Assembly: GCF_001611795.1 (NCBI RefSeq)
Contig: NZ_CP015098.1
Span: 1,364,001 to 1,428,000, forward strand
Direction of reading: 5' to 3'
Length of the DNA stretch: 64,000 bases
DNA from: Streptomyces qaidamensis
GTDB lineage: Bacteria; Actinomycetota; Actinomycetes; Streptomycetales; Streptomycetaceae
Below, one piece after another: positions 59,438-64,000 of this stretch. The notes beneath the pieces were generated by a model, which was given only the letters and a program-made list of their open reading frames with translations, was not told the DNA's origin and made no database searches. Within the stretch, counting starts at the first letter, position 1. Each line of letters starts with the position of its first letter. The translations under genes and the position numbers were made by a program.

Positions 59438-60687
59438 CCGCACCCGTCCGCACCGAGGACCCGCAGGAGAGCCGTGGCTCGCGGGAGACCCGTGGCTCGC
59501 AGGAGCTGATCCGCGCGGAGGAGCCGGTCCTCGCACACAACTACCACCCGCTGCCGGTGGTCGTCGCCCGTGCCGAGGGCACCTGGGTGGAGGACGTGGA
59601 GGGGCGGCGCTACCTCGACATGCTGGCCGGCTACTCGGCCCTCAACTTCGGCCACCGGCACCCGGCGCTGATCGAGGCGGCCCACCGCCAGCTCGACCGG
59701 CTGACGCTCACCTCCCGCGCCTTCCACAACGACCGGCTCGCCGAGTTCGCGGAGCGGCTGGCCGCGCTGACCGGCATGGACATGGTCCTGCCCATGAACA
59801 CCGGCGCGGAGGCGGTGGAGAGCGGCGTGAAGGTGGCCCGAAAGTGGGCCTACGACGTCAAGGGCGTCCCGGACGGCCGGGCGACGATCGTCGTGGCGGC
59901 GGACAACTTCCACGGCCGTACGACGACGATCGTCAGCTTCTCGACGGACGAGACGGCCCGGGCGGGCTTCGGGCCCTTCACACCGGGTTTCCGGGTGGTG
60001 CCGTACAACGACCTGGCCGCGATGGAGGCGGCCATCGACGAGACGACGGCCGCCGTGCTGATCGAGCCCATCCAGGGCGAGGCGGGGGTGATCATCCCCG
60101 ACGAGGGCTATCTGGCCGGTGTGCGGGAACTGACCCGCCGCAAGGAGTGTCTGTTCATCGCGGACGAGATCCAGTCCGGGCTCGGCCGCACGGGCCGCAC
60201 GCTGGCGGTCGAGCACGAGCCGGTGGTGCCGGACGTGCTGCTGCTGGGCAAGGCGCTGGGCGGCGGCATCGTGCCGGTGTCGGCGGTGGTCGGGCGCCGG
60301 GAGGTGCTCGGGGTGCTGCATCCGGGTGAGCACGGCTCCACCTTCGGCGGCAATCCGCTGGCCGCTGCCGTCGGTACGGCGGTGGTGGAACTGCTGGAGA
60401 CGGGCGAGTTCCAGCGCCGGGCGGCCGAGCTCGGCATGATCCTGCGTGACGGTCTGACGGGGCTGGTCGGCAAGGGCGTCGTCGGCTTCCGCTCGCGCGG
60501 CCTGTGGGCGGGCGTCGACGTCGACCCCGCGCTCGGCACCGGTCGCGAGATCAGCGAACGCCTGATGCGCGAGGGAGTCCTGGCGAAGGACACCCACGGC
60601 TCCACGATCCGCCTGGCCCCGCCCCTCACCATCACGGGCGAGGAGCTGACGGGGGCCCTCGCGGCGCTGGAGAAGGCGCTGGGCTGA
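59434..60687 (+). CDS. rocD: Ornithine aminotransferase
   Basis: 417 residues from ATG 59434. Class III aminotransferase: a polar head with a SRGSRETRGS repeat precedes LAHNYHPLPVVVARAEGTWVEDVEGRRYLDMLAGYSALNFGHRHP, MNTGAEAVESGVKVARKWAYDVKG, NFHGRTTTIVSFSTDE, EPIQGEAGVIIPDEGYL, FIADEIQSGLGRTG and LLGKALGGGIVPVSAVVG with the PLP Lys. It transfers the delta-amino group of ornithine to 2-oxoglutarate. Coupled to ddaH, and followed by a large hairpin. Confidence 0.96.
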   Translation: MTAPVRTEDPQESRGSRETRGSQELIRAEEPVLAHNYHPLPVVVARAEGTWVEDVEGRRYLDMLAGYSALNFGHRHPALIEAAHRQLDRLTLTSRAFHNDRLAEFAERLAALTGMDMVLPMNTGAEAVESGVKVARKWAYDVKGVPDGRATIVVAADNFHGRTTTIVSFSTDETARAGFGPFTPGFRVVPYNDLAAMEAAIDETTAAVLIEPIQGEAGVIIPDEGYLAGVRELTRRKECLFIADEIQSGLGRTGRTLAVEHEPVVPDVLLLGKALGGGIVPVSAVVGRREVLGVLHPGEHGSTFGGNPLAAAVGTAVVELLETGEFQRRAAELGMILRDGLTGLVGKGVVGFRSRGLWAGVDVDPALGTGREISERLMREGVLAKDTHGSTIRLAPPLTITGEELTGALAALEKALG

Positions 60688-60705
60688 GGAGCCCGGTGAT
60701 CACCT

Positions 60706-60746
60706 GGTGGGGAGCGACGTCCACGACGTGGACGGGGCTCCCCACC
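60706..60746 (+). terminator. Compound hairpin after rocD
   Basis: An outer 10-bp stem (60706-60715 with 60737-60746) encloses an inner perfect 6-bp stem GTCCAC-GAC-GTGGAC. It begins 18 nt after the rocD stop. It lacks a T-run. Confidence 0.8.
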
Positions 60747-60754
60747 CGGGTGCT

Positions 60755-60820
60755 GCGCGGGCTGTACCGGGGGCGCCGGAGGAGGAGCGCGGGCTGTACC
60801 GGGTGCGCTGGAGGAGGAGC
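60755..60820. repeat. 32-bp tandem duplication downstream of rocD
   Basis: Two 34-bp copies (60755-60788 and 60787-60820) with only two differences, overlapping by 2 bp; period 32 bp. Each contains GCGCGGGCTGTACCGGG and GGAGGAGGAGC. This starts the non-coding stretch 60688-61498. Confidence 0.85.
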
Positions 60821-60916
60821 TTCAGGCGTCGGTGACAGCGAGCGGGCACACCGTACGGACCGTGGGAGCGCCTGCCGCTGCCACCGCTCCGCGACCCCGC
60901 GTCGACATCGCGGGGG

Positions 60917-61350
60917 GCCTGACGCAGCCCGAACCGGCCAGGGCCCAGTACCGACGATGCCCGCGCCACCGTCCTGCCGCCGCTCACCGGCCCGGGCACC
61001 CACGGCACCACCCGCGAGCGCCGGGCGCCGACCCGAACCGAGGCGAACGCCCGGGCCATGTGCCCGGGACAGGCGGCCGGGCGCGTCGGCGCGACAGGCG
61101 TCGGACGCAGCCCGAGCCGAGGAGGGCCCGGGACCGACGTCGCCGGTGCTGCTGCGGACGACCGGCACCTGCTGACGACCGGCGGCCCGCGAGTCGGCAC
61201 GGCAGAGGGCCTGACGCAGGCCGAACCGGGCAGGGCCCGGTGCCGGCGGCGGACGGCTGCCACTGCCGCTGTCGCTGTCGCTGTCGCTGTCGCGGACGGT
61301 GGCGCTGACAGGGAGACCGGGCGCGGATCGAGCCGAGCAGGGCCGCATCC
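60917..61350. repeat. Degenerate ~105-bp-period repeats in the 811-bp gap before the SpoIIE-type gene
   Basis: Related blocks with core GACGCAGSCCGAACCG, then AGGGCCC, lie near 60917, 61025, 61100, 61208 and 61316, mostly 104-109 bp apart. Blocks at 60917 and 61208 also share their upstream flank (CCCGCG...GGCCTGACGCAG). No frame on either strand gives a protein that I recognise, so I treat 60688-61498 as non-coding. A decayed repeat-protein gene is possible. Confidence 0.55.
61268..61291. repeat. Hexanucleotide microsatellite (GCTGTC)x4
   Basis: Four perfect copies of GCTGTC, a slippage-prone tract inside the larger degenerate repeat region. Confidence 0.85.
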
Positions 61351-61498
61351 GTGCCGGCCTCGCCGTCCGTCCTTCGTCGCCCCCTCCGAGCGGAGCCGGC
61401 CGCCCCGACCGGCCCTGCACAAGCCGCCCGCTCTCGCCGGAAGGGTGAAGATTGGGGCAAGAGGTGGTAGACCACTCTCAGCGACAGAGAGGTCGGCC

Positions 61499-63949
61499 GT
61501 GGGCGCAGACGAGGTGTACGACGTTGCCCGGCAGCGGTTCGATGTGGCCGACGCGGCGCCCCTGTTGCTCGATCCGCAGGGCGTGGTGACGGGCTGGACC
61601 AGCGGTGCCCGGCGACTGCTGGCGTACCCGGCTTCGGAGGCGGTCGGCAGGAAGCTGGCCGATCTGCTGGTCGCCGAGGACGCGCAGCGCGTGCCGGACC
61701 TGGTCGAGCGGTGCCGCAGGGACGGCGGCTGGACGGGGCTGCTGACGGTCCGCCACAGGGACGGGCGGCCGGTGAGGGTGGCGGCCCGGATCGCCTCGGC
61801 CGAGGAGGCGCACGGCGGGTCGCGCTGGCTGATGCTCCTGTCGGAGCTGACCGGCGCCCCCGGCTGGGACATGAGCCGCACGGTCCTGGAGCAGATGGCG
61901 GCGGGTGCCCCGGTCGGTATCGCCATCGTGGACACGGACCTGCGCTTCGTGTGGTCGAACGCGGCCCTGGAGCAGTTCGGCGGCGGTCCGGCCGCGCGAC
62001 GGCTCGGTCTGCGCTTCGCGGACGTCCAGCCCGGCATGGACGCCCAGGCGGTCGAGGCGCAGATGCGGCACGTGCTGGAGACCGGCGAGCCGGTGATCGG
62101 CTACGAGCACGTGGGTCACGTGCGCTCGGCCCCGTTGCGGGAGACCGCGCACATGCTGTCGTTCACCCGGCTCGAGGACGACCAGGGCCAGCCGATCGGC
62201 GTGTACTACACCGTCGTGGACATGACCGAGCGGCACAGGGCGCGGCAGCGGCTGGCGCTGCTCGACCGGGCCGGCGAGAGCATCGGCCGCAGCCTGGACC
62301 TCACGCGCACGGCACAGGAGCTGGCGGACGTGGCCGTGCCGGGGCTGGCCGACTTCGTCACCGTGGATCTGCTGGAGTCGGTGCTGCGGGGCGCGGAGCC
62401 GGCTCCCGGGCCGCTCGCGGACTCGGAGGAGCTGCGCCGCGCCGGCTACCGGTCCGCGCAGGACGACCTCGCCGAAGCGGTCATCGAGGTCGGCGAGACG
62501 GTGGCCTTCCGGGCCGGAACGCCGCCCTTCCGCTGTCTGGCCACAGGACGGTCCTGGCGGGAGGAGCGGCTCGACCCGCTGACCCGGGACTGGACGACGG
62601 ACACCCCGAGCGGCCGCCGGGCCACCTTCCGGGAGCTGGGCCTGCACAGCGTGATGTCCGTGCCGATCCGCTCGCGCGGCACCACGCTGGGCATCACGAC
62701 CTTCTACCGGCGCCACCAGCGGGAGTCCTTCGACGAGGAGGATCTCCGGCTGGCCGAGGACCTCGTCGCCCGCGCGGGCGTCTGCGTGGACAACGCCCGC
62801 CGCTACACCCGCGAGCGGGACGCCGCGCTCGTCCTGCAGCGCAGCCTGCTCCCCCACCGGCTGCCCGAGCAGGACGCCGTCGAGGTGGCCGCGTGCTACC
62901 GGCCGGCCGACGAGCTGACCGGTCTCGGCGGCGACTGGTACGACCTCATCCCCCTGTCCGGGGCGCGTGTCGCGCTGGTCGTGGGCGAGGTGCCCGGGCA
63001 CGGCATCGACGCCGCGGCGGCCATGGGGCAGCTGCGGACGGCCGTACGGACCCTGGCGGCGCTGGATCTGCCGCCCGCGGAGGTGCTGGCGCACCTCGAC
63101 GACCTGGTGGGCCGGTCGGCCCGGGAGGAGGGTGGGGAGCCCGGCGCGAGGGGGTCGGCCGGGGCGCGGGTCGTGGGTTCCGGGTGCCTGTACGTGGTCT
63201 ACGACCCGGTCGACGGCGGATGTGCGATGGCCGCGGCGGGGCATCCCGCTCCGGCCGTGGTGCTGCCCGACGGCTCCGTCGTCTTCGTCGACCTGCCCCA
63301 GGGGCCACCGCTGGGCGTGGGCGGGCCGCCCTTCGAGGCGGTGGATCTGCCGCTCGCGGAGGGCAGCACGCTCGCGCTGCACACCGACGGTCTGCTGGCC
63401 CGGGGCGAGACCTGGGCCGTCGACGCGGGCCGGGAGCGGCTGCGCCGGGCGCTGGAGCGGTCGGGCCCGCTCGAGTCGTACTGCAGGGCCGTGGTCGACG
63501 CGCTGGTCCCGGCCCGCCCCTATGACGACGTGGCCCTGCTGATGGCCCGGACGAAACGTCTCGGCAGCGAGCAGGTCGCGGCCTGGGAGCTGCCCTCGGA
63601 CCCGGCCGTGGTCGCCGACGCCCGTCGCACGGCCACCCGGCAGCTGGCGCGCTGGGGCCTGGACGAACTGGCCTTCACCACGGAGCTGGTGGTGAGCGAG
63701 CTGGTCACCAACGCCATGCGGTACGCCACCGGGTCCATCCGGCTCCGGCTGATCCGGGAGCGCGCGCTGGTGTGCGAGGTTCTCGACGGCGGCGCCACCG
63801 CGCCCCATCTGCGCCATCCCCGTACGACGGACGAGGGCGGGCGCGGGCTGCTGCTGGTCTCCCAGCTCACGCAGCGGTGGGGCACGCGGTTCGTACCCGA
63901 GGGGAAGATCATCTGGGCCGAGCAGTCCCTGACGGACCTCCCGGAGTGA
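61499..63949 (+). CDS. PAS-PAS-GAF-SpoIIE phosphatase-HATPase signalling protein
   Basis: 816 residues from GTG 61499, with AGAGG about 8 nt upstream. PAS 1 at about 10-120 (APLLLDPQGVVTGWTSGARRLLAYPASEAVGRKLADL), PAS 2 at about 130-250 (MAAGAPVGIAIVDTDLRFVWSNAALEQFGG), GAF at about 265-440. The PP2C-like SpoIIE domain spans 450-680 (LTGLGGDWYDLIPL, VGEVPGHGIDAAAAMGQLRTAVR, RPYDDVALLM). The C-terminal RsbW-like HATPase spans about 690-810 (FTTELVVSELVTNAMRYA, GGRGLLLV). It probably joins anti-sigma-factor kinase and phosphatase functions in one sensor. In GEVPGHG a metal Asp of the usual GDVxGHG is replaced by Glu. Confidence 0.93.
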   Translation: MGADEVYDVARQRFDVADAAPLLLDPQGVVTGWTSGARRLLAYPASEAVGRKLADLLVAEDAQRVPDLVERCRRDGGWTGLLTVRHRDGRPVRVAARIASAEEAHGGSRWLMLLSELTGAPGWDMSRTVLEQMAAGAPVGIAIVDTDLRFVWSNAALEQFGGGPAARRLGLRFADVQPGMDAQAVEAQMRHVLETGEPVIGYEHVGHVRSAPLRETAHMLSFTRLEDDQGQPIGVYYTVVDMTERHRARQRLALLDRAGESIGRSLDLTRTAQELADVAVPGLADFVTVDLLESVLRGAEPAPGPLADSEELRRAGYRSAQDDLAEAVIEVGETVAFRAGTPPFRCLATGRSWREERLDPLTRDWTTDTPSGRRATFRELGLHSVMSVPIRSRGTTLGITTFYRRHQRESFDEEDLRLAEDLVARAGVCVDNARRYTRERDAALVLQRSLLPHRLPEQDAVEVAACYRPADELTGLGGDWYDLIPLSGARVALVVGEVPGHGIDAAAAMGQLRTAVRTLAALDLPPAEVLAHLDDLVGRSAREEGGEPGARGSAGARVVGSGCLYVVYDPVDGGCAMAAAGHPAPAVVLPDGSVVFVDLPQGPPLGVGGPPFEAVDLPLAEGSTLALHTDGLLARGETWAVDAGRERLRRALERSGPLESYCRAVVDALVPARPYDDVALLMARTKRLGSEQVAAWELPSDPAVVADARRTATRQLARWGLDELAFTTELVVSELVTNAMRYATGSIRLRLIRERALVCEVLDGGATAPHLRHPRTTDEGGRGLLLVSQLTQRWGTRFVPEGKIIWAEQSLTDLPE

Positions 63950-64000
63950 AGCCGGTCGAGGTTCACCCATACCGTGCGAAACTGGTGTGATCCCGGCGAC

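Noticed and set aside
61478-63970. 830-codon minus-strand frame opposite the SpoIIE-type gene
   Set aside because: Antisense shadow; all recognisable domains are on the plus strand.
63950-64000. Start of another gene at the window end
   Set aside because: Only 51 bp remain and no start with a ribosome binding site is visible.

Overview
The window is high-GC actinobacterial DNA that reads as a Streptomyces chromosome segment. Supporting signs are G/C-rich third codon positions, GTG/TTG starts, ATGA/GTGA stop-start overlaps, a conservon (CvnABCD), an MHYT sensor, F420-type enzymes, MurT/GatD and likely leaderless promoters. No rRNA, tRNA, CRISPR array, prophage or insertion sequence was recognised. 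Most of the segment looks like conserved core or near-core chromosome. Its oddities are several tandem-repeat intergenic regions and one decayed gene.

Layout. 1-7 kb: end of an ABC exporter, an acidic DUF5709-type protein, zinc-independent ribosomal protein L31, a DUF457/YdjM membrane protein, a Ski2-like helicase, a TesB thioesterase and an EamA transporter. 7-12 kb, minus strand: a PD-(D/E)XK-like protein, an SDR pseudogene, an Fpg/Nei glycosylase, a VOC protein and a DNA-binding-like hypothetical. 11.5-17.7 kb: an orphan roadblock protein, an F420-type oxidoreductase, the conservon cvnABCD and an MHYT protein. 18-26.6 kb: a methyltransferase behind a 20-bp tandem repeat, an MpaB-type oxygenase, small unknown proteins, and a coupled SNF2 helicase/SWIM protein/GNAT operon. 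26.8-30.8 kb: xylose utilisation, with xylA divergent from xylB and a ROK regulator. 31-36 kb: secreted hydrolases (amidase, phosphodiester glycosidase, phospholipase/GDPD-like) and a methyltransferase-NUDIX fusion.

36-48 kb: a coupled acyl-CoA dehydrogenase pair with a quinone oxidoreductase, a 36-37-bp tandem repeat, an XRE-cupin regulator divergent from a thioredoxin-reductase-like flavoprotein, an ATP-dependent DNA ligase coupled to a NUDIX hydrolase, succinate-semialdehyde dehydrogenase, a TenA-like protein, and an acyl-CoA dehydrogenase divergent from a TetR regulator. 48-53.9 kb: peptide deformylase, the lipid II amidation pair MurT-GatD, phosphofructokinase and a CtaG-like oxidase assembly protein. 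53.9-57.9 kb: one coupled operon of LytTR response regulator, DUF485 protein, Na+/solute symporter and LytS-like kinase. 58-64 kb: an Lrp regulator, dimethylargininase-like hydrolase plus ornithine aminotransferase, an 811-bp repeat-rich non-coding stretch, and a PAS-PAS-GAF-PP2C-HATPase protein.

Functional themes are pentose catabolism (xyl), amino-acid/methylarginine catabolism (Lrp-ddaH-rocD), acyl-CoA oxidation under local repressors, cell-wall modification, and several membrane signalling modules (conservon, MHYT, LytS/LytTR-symporter, SpoIIE-type phosphatase). The most unusual material lies between genes: five tandem or dispersed repeat arrays, a potential G-quadruplex inside the conservon, and compact divergent promoters with clear dyads.
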